A stretch of 64,000 nt of DNA from Conoideocrella luteorostrata. Lineage: Eukaryota; Ascomycota; Sordariomycetes; Hypocreales; Clavicipitaceae. Every line of letters starts with the position of its first letter. Position 1 is the first letter of the stretch. The position numbers and the translations under genes are program-made. The notes under the pieces were generated by a model. That model saw only the letters and a program-made list of their open reading frames with translations, was not told the origin of the DNA and searched no databases. Location: NCBI GenBank assembly GCA_032433595.1, contig JASWJB010000258.1, positions 1-64,000 of the forward strand, read 5' to 3'. This document shows, piece after piece, positions 23,053-35,523 of the stretch.

Positions 23053-24004
23053 TTGGCGTGAGAACATTAGAGACAGACCTATCTTCCGGGATAGTCCAAA
23101 CATCTAACACTAAGGTGCTTCAATATCTATACGTACCTCTTCTACCTCTAAACATTAGGTCACACACCAGGTTTTATGCAATAATGAGTCTATGCTGCAT
23201 CTGTCGAGGCTCTGGAGAAGGGATCGAAGGTGAGAACTCGTGCTAAGCCGTGGTTTCATTCGCTGATTTAGTTCAGCTGTGGACGGCGTAAAGAATGTGT
23301 GCGATGCAGCTTCCACGTTGTAAGCAACTCATCAGCACCTTGGTCGCATTGGCAGATCTGGGTTAGAATCTTCGTTAGTGTCATGGTCTCATGTTTAATG
23401 ATGTTGTTTGCTCTTGGGTCTACTAATTTGCTGACATAGATGAGGCTTGCTGTGATTACAAACCCGGCTGGGTCTACATGGCCAAATTGGTTTAAACCAG
23501 AGACGATTACAAACCAGGGTGGGTCACGATGGCTGCGAAAATTATGACCACTAGGCTTGGATGGGTACAGCCCCTCTGCCCGTTAGGACTCATCCAGGTT
23601 TGTAATCATCCCTGATTCTGAATCGCCGTATAAATAGTGGATAATACTACATGCGCCCCATAATTCGGGCTGACGACTCTTTTCCCTTACATGTCAAGAC
23701 ATGTTCGAATACCCTGTGGTATCGTACCTAGTAAGAATATAAAATTCAACGCGTAACTCGATCATGAGGGATCCCACGGAGTTCCGTGGAACTTAAGAAG
23801 GGGATAACAAAACTTCTACATGTACGGAACCTAGCAAGGAATCGAGGGATAAATATCGGTCCAGGTAGCTCGTCATGGATGATTCGCCACAACAACTAAC
23901 CGGATAGATAATCTACGCATTTTCTGGGTGACAAGCTCATTACCGTATTAGTTCCACTCGATATTTACATGCACGATCAGCCGCATATAGCGCAATTAAC
24001 CGCA
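23053..24004. other. Intergenic upstream of the dehydrogenase
   Basis: Apart from the GATTACAAACC repeats I see no gene. The region probably holds the promoter of the gene starting at 24005. Confidence 0.5.
23455..23607. repeat. Three copies of GATTACAAACC-GG-TGGGT, two direct and one inverted
   Basis: Copies at 23455-23475 and 23508-23528 are direct. The one at 23588-23607 is their reverse complement, so the last two can form a hairpin with a loop of about 60 nt. It may be a small terminal-inverted-repeat element or an operator array. Nothing ties it to a gene. Confidence 0.55.
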
Positions 24005-25042
24005 ATGGCTACACAAAGAGCTATCGTCATTCAGGGTCCTGGTGTTGCGAAGCTCGTCAACGATAGGCTCATCCCCGTTCTCCAAGATGATTCTATACTC
24101 GTCAAAACTGTCACCGTTGGCCTGAACCCAACCGATTGGAAGCATATCGACTTTTTTGCTCCCATAGAGGGCCTATTGGTTGGCTGCGACTATGCTGGCA
24201 TTGTAGAGGCTGTTGGCTCCAAGGTCACCAAGGACTTCCAGGTTGGCGACCGCATTGCTGGCGGTGCTCATGGATCCAATATTGTGCGGCCCGAGGACGG
24301 CACCTTCGCCGAGCACATCATTGTCAAAGGCGACTTGCAGATCAAGATCCCCGACAACGTCACTTTCGAACAAGCTGCCACTCTTGGCATCGGCATAACC
24401 ACCATCGGCCAGAGCCTCTACCAAAATTTCAACCTCCCCCGTGTTAATGAATTAACTAAGAAGCACGGCACTATCTTAATCTATGGCGGAAGCACAGCTA
24501 CCGGAACACTAGCTATCCAGTATGCCAAGCTCAGCGGCTACACCGTTCTAGCCACCAGCTCTCCTCGCAACTTTGAATTGCTCAAGTCTCTTGGTGCGGA
24601 CCTCATCTTTGACTATAATGACCCCCAGGTCGCCCAGAAAATCCGTAAACTTACCGATAACAAACTTGTCCTCGCCTTTGATACCATCTCTACCGCCGAG
24701 TCCGCCCAGATCTGCGCTGACGCTCTGACAACCGGCTCAGGTGCTGCGTACCACGCTCTCCTCCATGTCAAGTTTCCTCGTGATGACGTCAAGTCCACCA
24801 TGTCAGTTTACTATACTCAATTCGGACGCGCATTCAAGTTTAGCGATACCAGGATTCCCGCCAAGCCTGAAGATTTTGAATTCGCAGCCCAGTTTTGGGA
24901 CGAGGCGCGCGAGCTGCTGGCAACTGGCAAGCTCAAACCTCATCCTGCTCGCGTAGGGGATGGGCTGGAGAATGTATTAGAGGGCCTCAAAGATCTGAAG
25001 GAGAACAGGGTCAGCGGAGAGAAGCTTGTTTATAGAGTGTAG
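24005..25042 (+). CDS. Zinc-type alcohol dehydrogenase-like (MDR) oxidoreductase
   Basis: A single-exon gene of 345 residues. I prefer the ATG at 24005 (MATQRAIVIQGPG) over 23969 because the family starts there. The GroES-like part has VGLNPTDWKHIDF and GCDYAGIVEAVGSKVTKDFQ (then VGDRIAG). The Rossmann part has TILIYGGSTATGTLAIQYAK for NADP(H), and the end is VSGEKLVYRV. The structural-zinc cysteine cluster and catalytic-zinc ligands of true alcohol dehydrogenases are absent, so this belongs to the zinc-independent quinone/enoyl-reductase branch (ToxD or trans-acting enoyl-reductase type). Such proteins reduce enoyl or quinone substrates in the cytosol. No reducing PKS is in the window to pair with it. 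It may be a stand-alone detoxifying reductase. Confidence 0.88.
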   Translation: MATQRAIVIQGPGVAKLVNDRLIPVLQDDSILVKTVTVGLNPTDWKHIDFFAPIEGLLVGCDYAGIVEAVGSKVTKDFQVGDRIAGGAHGSNIVRPEDGTFAEHIIVKGDLQIKIPDNVTFEQAATLGIGITTIGQSLYQNFNLPRVNELTKKHGTILIYGGSTATGTLAIQYAKLSGYTVLATSSPRNFELLKSLGADLIFDYNDPQVAQKIRKLTDNKLVLAFDTISTAESAQICADALTTGSGAAYHALLHVKFPRDDVKSTMSVYYTQFGRAFKFSDTRIPAKPEDFEFAAQFWDEARELLATGKLKPHPARVGDGLENVLEGLKDLKENRVSGEKLVYRV

Positions 25043-25699
25043 GCGTCCCGAAGGGCGGAATATCTACCTGCATATTTTTAAAAATACAATTTAAATATTC
25101 ATACACGAGCGCTTAACTTGAGCTGGTTTTTGTTGTTAAGCATATTGCATTTGAGTTTACACTTAGTTTGAGACCTATGAAGAGTGAAAACGTTTTCCTC
25201 CGCATAGTATACATGACCCAATTCTTCTATACTACTGTTTCAAGACCGAGTATTTATACTTTGCAGAAAAAAAAAGAAAACTCCCCCAAACCAATAACTT
25301 TGGCAATGCTGCGGAAGATTTCGGGAAGAATAATGTAGGCATTACGGGGCCTTAAACGCTGGTACTGCTGGTAAACGAGCGAGAACTAGTGTCACCAGTT
25401 AAGTGACTTGTAGCTCTAAACAAACTTCATCAAGCAGACGTCATATAAATACACTGGCGGTATAGATTCAGCCATATTCTATCGCCTCGGCTTGAATACT
25501 GTTTGTTTAGGTGAAAAGAAAGCCCCAGACCGAGCTGATTGGCCTCGTTAAGAATACAGTTCGGCATGCCCTAACCTTTTTGTCGCCGTCTTTCAATCAA
25601 ATTTCTGGTGCGGCAAGAACCTGGAGCATTAGATTTAATAGCTTGAAACTGGACTAATTGTTCTCAGAATTCTTAGTACAAATCTCATATTCCGTCGGT
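25043..25699. other. Intergenic between convergent genes
   Basis: No gene seen. The two flanking genes point toward each other, so this should hold both 3' ends. Confidence 0.5.
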
Positions 25700-27752
25700 T
25701 CAGACGTCTGGGCGTCGTCGATCGACTCTGTTGCCTTTGATGTCGGCATCGATGTCGACATCATCGTCCACCATTGGGGTCCCCCTCTTTGCGGCAGCGA
25801 TGCGCATCCTTCTTATGTCTCGCGTTTTCTTCTCCGTAAACCTCGTCTCCCACCAAGTCCAGGCAGTAAAGATGATACAGAGGGCGGTAAAACCCATTGC
25901 CACACCAAACGAGACGGAATAGCGAGGGGCGTATTTCGCCCTGAAAATCTGGGGCCCCACCACCGACCCTATCTGACCCAAGGAATTGACGAACCCAATG
26001 GCGAAGGCTGCTCCGGTAGCTCTCGACGTCGTTTGGAGACGCCAAGGCCACATGATGGGATACCAGGCGTGCGTGATGGACGCGGTTATAGTTGTAGCTG
26101 CGTATACACCACCGAGATTCGGATAAGTGTATAGCACAGAATAACAAGCCAGCGTTACAATCGAATACAGCAGTGCAATGAGCGGGCTTGGCACGCCTTT
26201 GTGGTTTATCAAGTAACTGCTGGCGGCAATCATAAAGAGAGGAGCTACCGAAGAAGGGATAGTGAGAAGCTGGCTTTTTGCGATAGATCTGTAAACGACC
26301 ACGTCAGTATTTGTCTTTCGTTGCTGGATAAGATGAAGTGAAGCTCGTACGCGAATCCCAAATCGGCTACAATTGTAGGTAAGTAGAATGAGAGACCGGA
26401 TGACCCCACAGTTTTGGTTGCAAAGATGAGGGTGAACAGCCATAGTCGTTTGTCCTTTAAAGCTTCCAAGATTTCTTTAGAATTGAAGTGTGCCTCACTT
26501 GAGCGTGGTGCATTTGGAGGAAGTCGGGCTTGTAAGAATTTCTTTTCTCCTTCGTCTAACCATTTTGCCTGTTCAGGGACTGCGAAATTGTCAATCCTTG
26601 TTACTTGTTCATATCTATTCTGTTGGTCGTCTTGACAGGTTGACTTACAATCCGGCAGTACAAACCATACTACAGCGCTAAACGCAATGGTAATTACCCC
26701 CTCAACTAGAAACAACCTGGAACCAAATCATCAGGTTATCGAGCTCAGAGCAAGAACGTGTGCATATAAATATAAGTCTTACCACTGCCAACCGGACAGA
26801 CCATTTCGTCCAGAAACGTGATCGAAAGCGAATGCAAGGATGGCGCTGATGACGTTGGAAAAGAACTCGAATGCGTCTGCTTGAGGATTATTAAGTGTAC
26901 CTTCGGGCGGCGAAGAATGCGATGACTTACAAAACCACAGAAGCCGCATCGGCATTTCATCAGTACGATACCAGTACGAGAGTTGTAGAATCACACCAGG
27001 GAACATTCCGGCTTCAAGCTGCAAGTATTATTAGCGCCGCCACGAAATAGTTGAAGAAATTAAACCACTAACAAGACCGAGAAAGAATCGAGCTGTGTAG
27101 AGTCCTCCTTTCGACGTAACGGCGGCATGAGCAGCTAGACAAATGCCCCATGTAAACTGTGACGAGTGAGCTCAGCTCACTTCTTCTGGGAGAGCTCAAA
27201 AAATATACCATAATCCTTGCTTGAATCCTCGAGGGAAGAAATCGCTTCATTAGTAAGTTCGACGGAATCTCGAATACGATAAACGGTATCTGAATACCCA
27301 TCAGCATGCCCATCGCCAATCCAAGACGAGGTAGAACGCACAAAGTACACCGTGCTAACGAAGTTGTATTCATCGCCAGTCATACGAAGCTGTGTGAGTA
27401 TGTTGTGTGAAGTTCCCCGGTTCATAATTCGAGCGTTGGCAGCCTATTGTACGTCAAATTAAGGCCACAAGAAATCTCAGTTGACCATCCAGCAGCAGCT
27501 ACCCACATTGTTGACGTCAATGGACTTGATCATGAAGATCAAAGCGCACATCGGCACGAGGTGCCAGTCTACCCTGCGCAGTAGCTTCTTCTCTTCCTCA
27601 TGCGAAAGAAGGGCGCGGGCATTCGTGGCGCCATCGTCTGTGGCATTTTCGTCTAAGCCTTTAGCGCTGGCTATGTTTTGGGATGACTTCTCGTCTGGTC
27701 TCTCGCTTGGGCGGACTGGCTCTGATACCTTAATTGTCGACATAGTGGACAT
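25700..27752 (-). CDS. Anion:cation symporter family MFS transporter (Dal5/Tna1-like)
   Basis: A minus-strand gene with at least seven introns that can be spliced into an intact transporter of roughly 500 residues. In order, the exons give MSTMSTIKVSE..., the first helix region LVPMCALIFMIKSIDVNNVG, then ARIMN and MTGDEYNFVSTVYF joined to IPFIVFEIPSNLLMKRF. These are followed by FTWGICLAAHAAVTSKGG, LYTARFFLGLLEAGMFPGV, FEFFSNVISAILAFAF and SGRNGLSGWQW, and then LFLVEGVITIAFSAVVWFVL. The last exon gives SIAKSQLLTIPSSVAPLFMI and VNSLGQIGSVVGPQIF. This is the plasma-membrane ACS family, which imports allantoate, nicotinate, pantothenate and related carboxylates. It neighbours an amidase gene in the same orientation, so the pair could take up and hydrolyse an amide, but that is inference. 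Confidence 0.85.
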
Positions 27753-28532
27753 CTGGCAAAACTTAAAGAAACAAGAATTGGGTTTGCAGGAGATTAAAGA
27801 CAGTTTATTCTGGAGGTCGGCATTGTAATCTTATCAGATCAATCAGTCATGAGCTGCAGGGCACGGATAGCTCGTGGCAGCTGGAACGACTAGCGTGCCC
27901 ATCAAGGTTACAAGGCCCCTGCGCTTGGGCTGATAATCATGATAATCTACTCCGTATTGTATTCCGTATTGAGGTAGAGATCTTCCAGCCCATTGTACGG
28001 AGTAGGCTCCGTCGCTAAGGTGGTGGTGGCTCGTAAGTTGGTCCGGTCAAGTTCCGTCTATTACCCCTCAACTCCTAGAATTCCGAGACGCTCCGAGCAT
28101 ATATCTGTGGAGCTTCTGAGCTAATAGAATTAGGCTAAGAAAAGCCGCTTCGTTTAATTGCTTATTTTGTGGTTGCAGTACTAAAATAAGTCACTAGCCC
28201 AAACCCTGTGGAGTAGCGCCGGGAATACGTGCTTGCGGCCTCTCGGAATCCGAGCAGATACGAAGTCGGCGGAACAAACTTCAGTTCAGGAAGGTGCCAT
28301 CACATTGCGTACAGTTACTGATGCCGGCCGTTTGGAGCATCTTCACGCCGCAGCTACAGTAATGGCTGCCTGAGGCGCAGCTGTGACTTCACAGCATGTA
28401 ATAGTCACTGAATCGCTCAGCGGTTTGCTACAACAGGCATGCATAGTCTATTATTTCCATCTCTTTCTAGCTGTCACCAATAAGATAAGTCTGTCAAGGT
28501 CATCCCCCATCTGGACACCAATTAAGCAGCAT
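27753..28532. other. Intergenic between transporter and amidase
   Basis: It contains TACTCCGTAT and TACGGAGTAG sites near 27950-28005. No gene was recognised. Confidence 0.5.
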
Positions 28533-30356
28533 TTAAGTACCCGCCTCCATGCCAACCATGGATACCCTGAGTCTCTTCGCTTTAGCCACGATATCAACCC
28601 AGGTTGGAGGACGACGCTGAACTTCCCGTCCAACCTCCTCGGCGTCCAACCCGAATTGCAACAAACTCTCCTCGGAGCACCACTCGCCCATGCCCATCAA
28701 CCCGACTGGCACACTCCCAGGAACATCCCCATCTATACCACCCTCAAATCCCACGGGAGGCGCAAAACCCGCGGGCACGCTGATGCTCGGTACGCCACAG
28801 TAATTAGCCATCCACACATACTCCATCGACTTTATAGTCTGATCGCCGTCGCTGACGCCATATACGAGCTCCGACTCACTGCGAATAGGCCAACCTGCGA
28901 TCGCCGTGGTCGGTGTCACTATGATCATGCCCGGGTGTTGCTGCCACAACCATGCGAGATGTCGCATGAGTACGTGCCGCAGCTTCTGCGCGAGAAGGTA
29001 ATCCGTGGCGGGAGTAGTGCGTCCCAGCGCGAGCAATAACCGGTTCGGTGCTGACAACCCCTTGGTGTCTCCCAGGAGGGTAGCGGCATCGGTCAGGAGA
29101 GTGATGGAGTGAGCTACCTGACCCTCTTGCGTTAATGGCATCGGAATGGACACGACGCTGTAGCCCTTTTCCTTTGCTAATCGATCGATCATGGTTCGAC
29201 ACAGCCTTTTGACTGTGGGTTGCGCGCGATCGAACCAGACTTCCGGTATGCCAATGACTTTTTCTCGTGTGGTGTCCTTGTTGCTTGAGTCTAGGTATAT
29301 AGGTCGGGAAGGAGGGAAATAAGATTGAGGATGCGGCTTGCTGATCACGTTATATAATGCCGCGAGAGATTGCATGTCGCTCGCCAAAGGGCCGTTAACC
29401 CCGGCTGTATTGCTGTGGTTTTGGCCGGGCAAGAAAGATAATCGACCATGAGTAGGTTTGAGTCCAAAGATAGAACAGAAGGACGCCGGAATGCGGATGC
29501 TGCCGCCGCCATCGCTGCCCAGCGTCATAGGTACTAGTCCCGTAGCGACGACATAGGCAGAGCCTGACGAGCTCCCGCCAGGGTAGTAAGCTTGGTTGTA
29601 CGGGTTTCTCGGTGTGCCGTATGTAGTATTACAACCAGTCGTGTCTTTACAAGAACAGTTAGTACGAGGATCCCAACAGCCGCTCGTTCGCGTCGTCCAC
29701 TCACCTAGGCCAAATTCATGGAGAGTAAGTTTCCCAAGAATGATTGCGCCTGCCTCCTCCGCCATTCTTACGCACCACGAGCTCACATTCTTGCCGTTTT
29801 GCTCATCCGGGTCGTCGCGAAACGAAGAGAACGTCGCATAATCATTGGAAGAACCCAAAGTTGTCCTGTACCCTTCCATGTCATATTCGTCCTTGACTGC
29901 CGTGGGAACGCCGTCTAAAGGTCCCAGCGATCGGTTTTCTTTATATCTGAGCGTAGAAGCGGCGGCCGCTTTCACTACCAGATCGACATGTACTTCAAGG
30001 AAAGCTATGGAATGTTCCCCTGGCGGTGTCGTGTCACGCCGGATGAGCGGCAAGATGACCTGGACAACATCCAGTGGAGTCAGCTCACCTGAGAGGTATA
30101 GCGAACGATATAGTGCGGCCGAAGAATTCTGAGACGCCGACACCAGATCAAGCGTTTCTTCCTCAGCCTCTGCCGTCTCCGCGTCGATCGATCCATGTTG
30201 TTCGACCGGATACACGGTGGGATCGTATCGCGGTTCCGTCGTGAGGAGATGCTCCCAGATGTTACGTATGCGGCCGAATCCAGCATTTTTCCAGGCGCCT
30301 CTGCGGATGAAACCAACTGACTCCATGCTGCAAGGGTGTGTCAGTCCGCCAAGCAA
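28533..30356 (-). CDS. Amidase signature family hydrolase
   Basis: The main exon encodes about 600 residues without interruption. Catalytic features are all present: Lys in [11 protein letters not shown], the cis-Ser motif PGGSSSGSA and nucleophile Ser in [15 protein letters not shown], followed by [11 protein letters not shown]. The enzyme should hydrolyse an amide C-N bond to acid plus ammonia or amine. It resembles fungal amidases of the acetamidase/fatty-acid-amide type rather than the Arp1-type enzyme at 15.1 kb, which has a different N-terminal domain and degenerate motifs. The start is uncertain. ATG codons at 30356 and 30326 are in frame, and a short upstream exon (MAGFFWLRPSC, near 30400) could be joined by a GTGTTT...TTGCAG intron. 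Confidence 0.85.
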   Translation of the reverse strand: MLGGLTHPCSMESVGFIRRGAWKNAGFGRIRNIWEHLLTTEPRYDPTVYPVEQHGSIDAETAEAEEETLDLVSASQNSSAALYRSLYLSGELTPLDVVQVILPLIRRDTTPPGEHSIAFLEVHVDLVVKAAAASTLRYKENRSLGPLDGVPTAVKDEYDMEGYRTTLGSSNDYATFSSFRDDPDEQNGKNVSSWCVRMAEEAGAIILGKLTLHEFGLGEWTTRTSGCWDPRTNCSCKDTTGCNTTYGTPRNPYNQAYYPGGSSSGSAYVVATGLVPMTLGSDGGGSIRIPASFCSIFGLKPTHGRLSFLPGQNHSNTAGVNGPLASDMQSLAALYNVISKPHPQSYFPPSRPIYLDSSNKDTTREKVIGIPEVWFDRAQPTVKRLCRTMIDRLAKEKGYSVVSIPMPLTQEGQVAHSITLLTDAATLLGDTKGLSAPNRLLLALGRTTPATDYLLAQKLRHVLMRHLAWLWQQHPGMIIVTPTTAIAGWPIRSESELVYGVSDGDQTIKSMEYVWMANYCGVPSISVPAGFAPPVGFEGGIDGDVPGSVPVGLMGMGEWCSEESLLQFGLDAEEVGREVQRRPPTWVDIVAKAKRLRVSMVGMEAGT

Positions 30357-32754
30357 TCAACCTCATCGACCGCCAAACACGTACAGGAAGGCCGCAGCCA
30401 GAAGAAGCCAGCCATAGAGCGTTGGATTTATACTCGTTCTTGTCCTAGATGGCACATCAGGGCTGAGGTGACAACCTGTTAGCCAATTGCTGGCTCTCTC
30501 GTAATTGTAATAAAGTCATAGTTATCGCCAGCGGCGGTGTCATGAGACGTACGCTCGAACGGGCTCTGGGTAGAGGAACAAGCGCTGGCGGGATTGAGGG
30601 GGCATTGTGGACAGCAATTAGGACAAGCCAAGGAAAAATCCGTTCCTGTTATGGAATGGTAAGAAATTCTCATGCCCGGGTTATTGCCTGTTTCTACAAT
30701 CCCATCGGGCATCATTGCTCGTTACTGTCGGTCAGTTAGTGACCTGTGACTTACGTGTCGCCAACTGCCTAGAAGTTATCAGCTGACGTCACCTGACACC
30801 AGCGGTCATTATCACTAACCCCTACTCCATAGTTACTCCGTAGGCATCTGCCAGCTGGAGACTCTCAGCGAGCCGGGGTTCTATTACCGCCTTAGCCTCG
30901 CTGTAGCGGCACCAGATCCTAGTTCGACATGCATCGTGTCGAAAGTGCATGACGTTGTACGGAGTACCAGCACACGCAAGGATTTTATCGATAATGCGGC
31001 GAAAACATAGGGATGGGGAGAAACGGGAATCTATTCTCTTCTTCTTCTTTAGTGAGCCATCTCCTCCTGATTAACCACATGTTAGGGCAGCTTTATTTCC
31101 TTCCCAACGGCTAGGCTAGCCTTGAAGCCGCCGACGATGCAAACCAACCCAATGATCTGCAAGCATACTTGCTGACCTAGCCCTGTACTATGGGTAAATT
31201 ACCGAGGCATTTCAATGCAACATGTTGCTATGTACGGAGTACCATGACCACCTAATTCCACCACTTATTGGCAGTAAGAGCATCAATTAGATTGGCTATT
31301 AATAATGTGACGGCCCGACCCTAGTGGGCTCCAACCAGCGCCGCGTCCACAGAATTGGCGGTCCTGTTGCCCGCAGGTCCTCCGCCACTCGCTCGGCAAC
31401 ACCACGGATCGCGCGCTCTCTACTGCCGAATGGCAACAGGAGACAAATTACGGAGTACAAAACTATGCAAGACCAGTGGTAAGTTATTAGTTCATGTCTA
31501 TGCGGCGTACTTGAGCGCGTCAATTTAATTAATTGCAAAGTAAGAATAAACGACTCGACTAATAGCGACGGCAATTGCGCCGCACTGTAATGGCCGGGTG
31601 ACAGCAACTAGAATGCTAGCCGCATCGTTACAATTGCGCAGCCGCATACCTATGGATTCGAATAGCAGAATAGCTGTCTGGGGCAAATAATAGGTCTTCT
31701 CACCCTACCCGTCAACAATGCAATAACGATTCTTCAGGCCGAAACGGTGTCTCATAGAAGTCCAGCTCACTGATCGCTTCATTTGCTCGGCACGATCTAC
31801 GCCACAGCCAGCTTGCAACAAACACCATGACCGGGGATAGGATCCCACATCACTCATCGCGCTCATTCCCAGCCAATCACACAAACATCTTGCGATGCAT
31901 GTCCCGACCAATATCGCAACCATTGGTGGAGAAGCAATTGTCCTACTTATATTGCCGGAGGCGGGGAATACACGTACTACCGTGTCCCTCCTGTTGGATG
32001 GAAGCAACGCAATCTTGTGCATTCATTGCGACCTGGTTGTGGCGACTGAGTTCTCCATGTGGCCGCATCGCTAGTTAGTGTGGCAACGGAGTACGGAGTA
32101 CGCTCAGTACAACACTATATTATTGAGACAGTCACCTGCAGCTATTTATAGCGGCGCCTCCAAGCCGGGCTAGTTATACCAGCTTCGACTCGCGTCACAT
32201 CGCGAGTCTGGCTGCTCCGTATTCTCTACATAATTTTCTTGGCTCTTCGTATACTCCGTTCTGCGCATCCTGTCTCGTTTCGTCGCCCTCGGATATTACC
32301 GTGATCTTCTGCCGGCACTTACGCACATCCAAGTGGTTACCACTGGAATTAAGCCACCGTCCCGGCCGTCATTCCGTAAGAAGTGATTTTACACTGGCCT
32401 TCGGGTCAATTTGTGGAGGCGGCTCGATCTGCGGCTTACGGGCTAAGGTAGTAAGATTGGCTGACGGCCAGGGTACCTAGAGCCAGGCGAGTTAGTGCAC
32501 GATAATCCCGAAAAAAAACAGGGAGTATTGGGGCCGGAGTACGGAGGACATGAGGTGAGCCTCGTTACGCACGCTATGCCCGTTCGATTTCAGTCCCGCT
32601 TTGGGCGCCACTGCGCTCGCTGCAGGTGGTTGACGTATTACTCATCGCTAGCTTACATTGGGCCGTCCGCGACGCAGCTTTGAAATACCGCCCATTTCCG
32701 TGATAAACTTATCCAGAGTTTAGTTAGTTTACCTCACTTTCACAGTTCTTCACC
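30357..32754. other. Gene-free stretch with TACGGAGTA sites
   Basis: About 2.4 kb without a convincing gene. It is dense in TACGGAGTA/TACTCCGTA sites (near 30835, 30957, 31231, 31449 and 32088) and carries the promoter of the NmrA-like gene at its right end. Confidence 0.5.
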
Positions 32755-33938
32755 ATGGCTGTCGTCGCTGTCTCTGGAGGCACCGGCGATGTTGGTCGCA
32801 CCATTGTGACTGCCATCACGAAGGCCGGCAGGCACAAGGTGGTTATTCTGTCACGGACGGTAAGCTAGCTCGCAGTGGCGCCTGTCTCTCGACCACCAAG
32901 CTGATGTTCATTATCCAGGCAGCTGAGGCAACTGTGGATGGCGAGCCAGAGCGCTTGGCTGTTGACTACGAAAATGTCGAGCAAATCAGTGGCGTCCTCC
33001 AAGAGAACAAGGTCGAGGTAGTCATCACAGCTCTGCTCCTGGCTGATGATGAGGTAGCAGAGTCACAGATTGCTCTGATCCGTGCTGCGGCCCGGTCAGG
33101 AACAGTGAAGAAATTCATCCCGACCGAATATCATCTAGACTACAATGTTCCAGTTGAGTAAGGGCTTCCTCGTATCGTCTCGTAGCCTCATGCTCATACA
33201 TATCTAATACTAATGCATATAGCGGTGTAGAGATTCACTTTGCAAAATATCACCGGCGGTGCGAGGAGGAGATCAAACAACACCCGGAATTAACCTACAC
33301 ACTGATCCGAAACGGTCTGTTTCTGGACTACATGGCCATGCCGTATCACCCCAAGCCGACGAATTTGCGCCCCTATTGGATGTTCATTGACCTGGCACAC
33401 GAAATCTCCGTCATTCCTGGAGACGGGACAAAAACCGTTGTGTTCACCCATACCACAGATACCGCTGCATTTATCGAGCGTTTGATCGACTTCCCAGCCG
33501 AGAAGTGGCCTCGAGAATCGCTCGTTCAGAGTAACAAGCTTCCAGTGAAGGATCTTCTCGACCTTATCAACAAAATTTCCGGTGCGTATATAGTAAAACT
33601 ATCTTGCCTCGCAAAGCCAGTCTTTGACCAAGTTGACTGAAACAAGTTGAACAGGACGAAACTTCAAAGTCACTTGGGAGACCCCAGAGGCCATTCGCCA
33701 AGGTGAAATTACCATGCTGCCTTCAAACAAGCCCATCTTCGCGCAACCCGTTTTGGGTGACATCTTCCGCGGGATAGAGAAGGAGGTCCTGCTTACAGTG
33801 TTGAGCAACGGGTACGAACTGCCCGGCAAGGATCTTGCCGAGATTTTCCCCGACGTTCAAACGACGAATCTCGAGGAATTTTTGCGCGAGGCTTGGAAAG
33901 TTAAGGAAGCCATGGATTTGAAAGAGAATAATATATGA
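32755..33938 (+). CDS. NmrA-like NAD(P)-binding protein (isoflavone-reductase type)
   Basis: Four exons (32755-32859, 32919-33157, 33223-33581, 33655-33938) make 328 residues. The N-terminus is a Rossmann strand with a dinucleotide motif (VVAVSGGTGDVGRTIV), then a sensor-like second strand SRT. KKFIPTEYHLDYNVP is the typical stretch where isoflavone-reductase-like enzymes have their central motif, followed by YTLIRNGLFLDYM. Family members are either NADPH-dependent reductases of aromatic or phenylpropanoid substrates or redox-sensing regulators such as NmrA. A Lys sits in YTLIRNG's upstream EEEIKQHPE region, but the catalytic role is not certain. The gene faces away from the long intergenic region and heads a NmrA-RidA-NmrA trio that borders the tropolone cluster. 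Confidence 0.82.
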
Positions 33939-34445
33939 GATAGCTTATTCAACGCTAGATGTTTTCATCCAGACATCCAGAGTGTCACATAGTTGAGTTT
34001 AATCTCGGCTGTCGTATATAGCTATAAATGTCGAGTACTTGTCCAAATTTTGAACACTTCCACAGACTTTGAGCCCACAAGGCTTGGCATCAGTCAACAA
34101 TAGAAAACTACGTCAAGCCACAAAAGATCTCCCACAGTGGGGAATAGCGATAATAGAAAGCTGTCAAATGCAGTGAATTCAAGAAGGTTTGACGGAAATC
34201 CTAGATTAGCGAAACCCGATGATGAAATTCAGAGGTAAACAGCTGATAGAAACCAAGGACAATTTTCCACTGCAAGCATCAGAGGAGTCGCAGCTGTTCC
34301 TAGTGACACGTTGCCGTCACCTCTAGAGACTCACTGTCAGCGTTAAGGGCAACACATGACAGAAGCCGTAAAGATCGCTCGCAGGTAATAAAACAGCCCA
34401 ATAATCATTCGTATACTATGACATCATATAAATTACCAGAGAAAT
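33939..34445. other. Intergenic between convergent genes
   Basis: No gene or repeat recognised. Both flanking genes end here. Confidence 0.5.
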
Positions 34446-34921
34446 TTAAGTAGAAATATGAGCTTCTACATCAATCTCGAAACGCATAGTTGGCAGTCCT
34501 AGCTCTTTGACGCCGAGCTCGGTCCAAATCGGCGGGTTATTTGGCATCCACTTTCTCAGGTTGTAAACAATTCGATCGTGTGCACCAGCCATATCAGTCG
34601 TGTACGTCACCACTTTGTATACTTGAGAGCATCCCTTGCCGCCGGCGTGTCGAAGATTGTAGTCGCAATTGGCAAAAGCCTGGTCGATTTCGGTGAGAAG
34701 ATCGGAAGGAATCAAATTTTCAAAATCTACATCCTGATTTTTCGCGTCCCAGCCACCTATCCCACTTCCGTCAGGATATGACATACATGATCAAAATTGG
34801 AAGACGAACCTTGCCCAGAACACTTGATCAAGTTGTCGACTTTCACTGCCTGACTGTAATGCAACTTGTCTTTGGCCCATTCTCCAAGGCCAGGATAGGA
34901 GTGAAACACGGGGGCAGCCAT
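34446..34921 (-). CDS. RidA/YjgF/UK114-like protein
   Basis: Two exons (34921-34810 and 34756-34446; intron GTTCGT...GGATAG, 53 nt) give 140 residues. The start MAAPVFHSYPGLGEWAKDKL is followed by HYSQAVKV and CSGQGGWDAKNQ, the second Gly being formed by splicing. QAFANCDYNLRHAGGKGCSQ, VYKVVTYTTDM, RKWMPNNPP and WTELGVKELGLP are hallmarks of the fungal branch of the family. RidA proteins are trimers that hydrolyse reactive enamines/imines, and some fungal relatives serve in secondary metabolism. The family's conserved Arg (usually in an MRFEIDV-like strand) is present at the end. It lies between two NmrA-like genes. Confidence 0.85.
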
Positions 34922-35523
34922 GATTGATCAGTCCTTCGATGGCAGTCGTGTAAATAGCGTGGCTGCTTTGCAACTGGCTTCGTGTGGGTAGATCTGACCA
35001 CCCTGTTTGTTTGTCGTTGTGCAGTAACCTACAAGGATCGCCAGCTATATTTCCTTTGTATTAAGCTTTAGCGCCGGAAGGTGAAGTCGAACGCCGCGTG
35101 AATACGGTTTTATAGCGATAAGCAATTCATGGCCATCGTTCGTGATGACAAATGACACCATCAAACTTCTTACTATAAAGCGTGCACTAGCGCTTACTGT
35201 ATTGAGTGCGGAGATGGCCTGCGCCAAGACCGAGCAGAGCAATCAGCAGCCAGCCACGTAACGAGAGGTTGCGTAAGCGGCTTACGGCGAGCGGTAGCGG
35301 CGGTTATGCTCTAAGTCTTTAATTGAAGCCGTGGAATAAAAAAGACCGAAACAGAAGCGTATTGGTCAGTAAATAAGTGCAATACTTTAGACCAGCGCCA
35401 GTAAGACCGGCCGCGAAGTGAGTATTGTGGGGATGGATCCCTCCGGCAGGCAAGCAAACGATTTAGTGCGATTTTATTGTCCGCCTCGATGCCACCTGTT
35501 AGTTATCGAAACTCCTATTGTGC
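34922..35523. other. Intergenic, no gene seen
   Basis: It should contain the promoter of the RidA-like gene and the 3' end of the second NmrA-like gene. Confidence 0.5.

Noticed and set aside
28383..29039. A 218-codon plus-strand frame opposite the second amidase
   Set aside because: It is antisense to a gene with complete catalytic motifs and has itself no family features.
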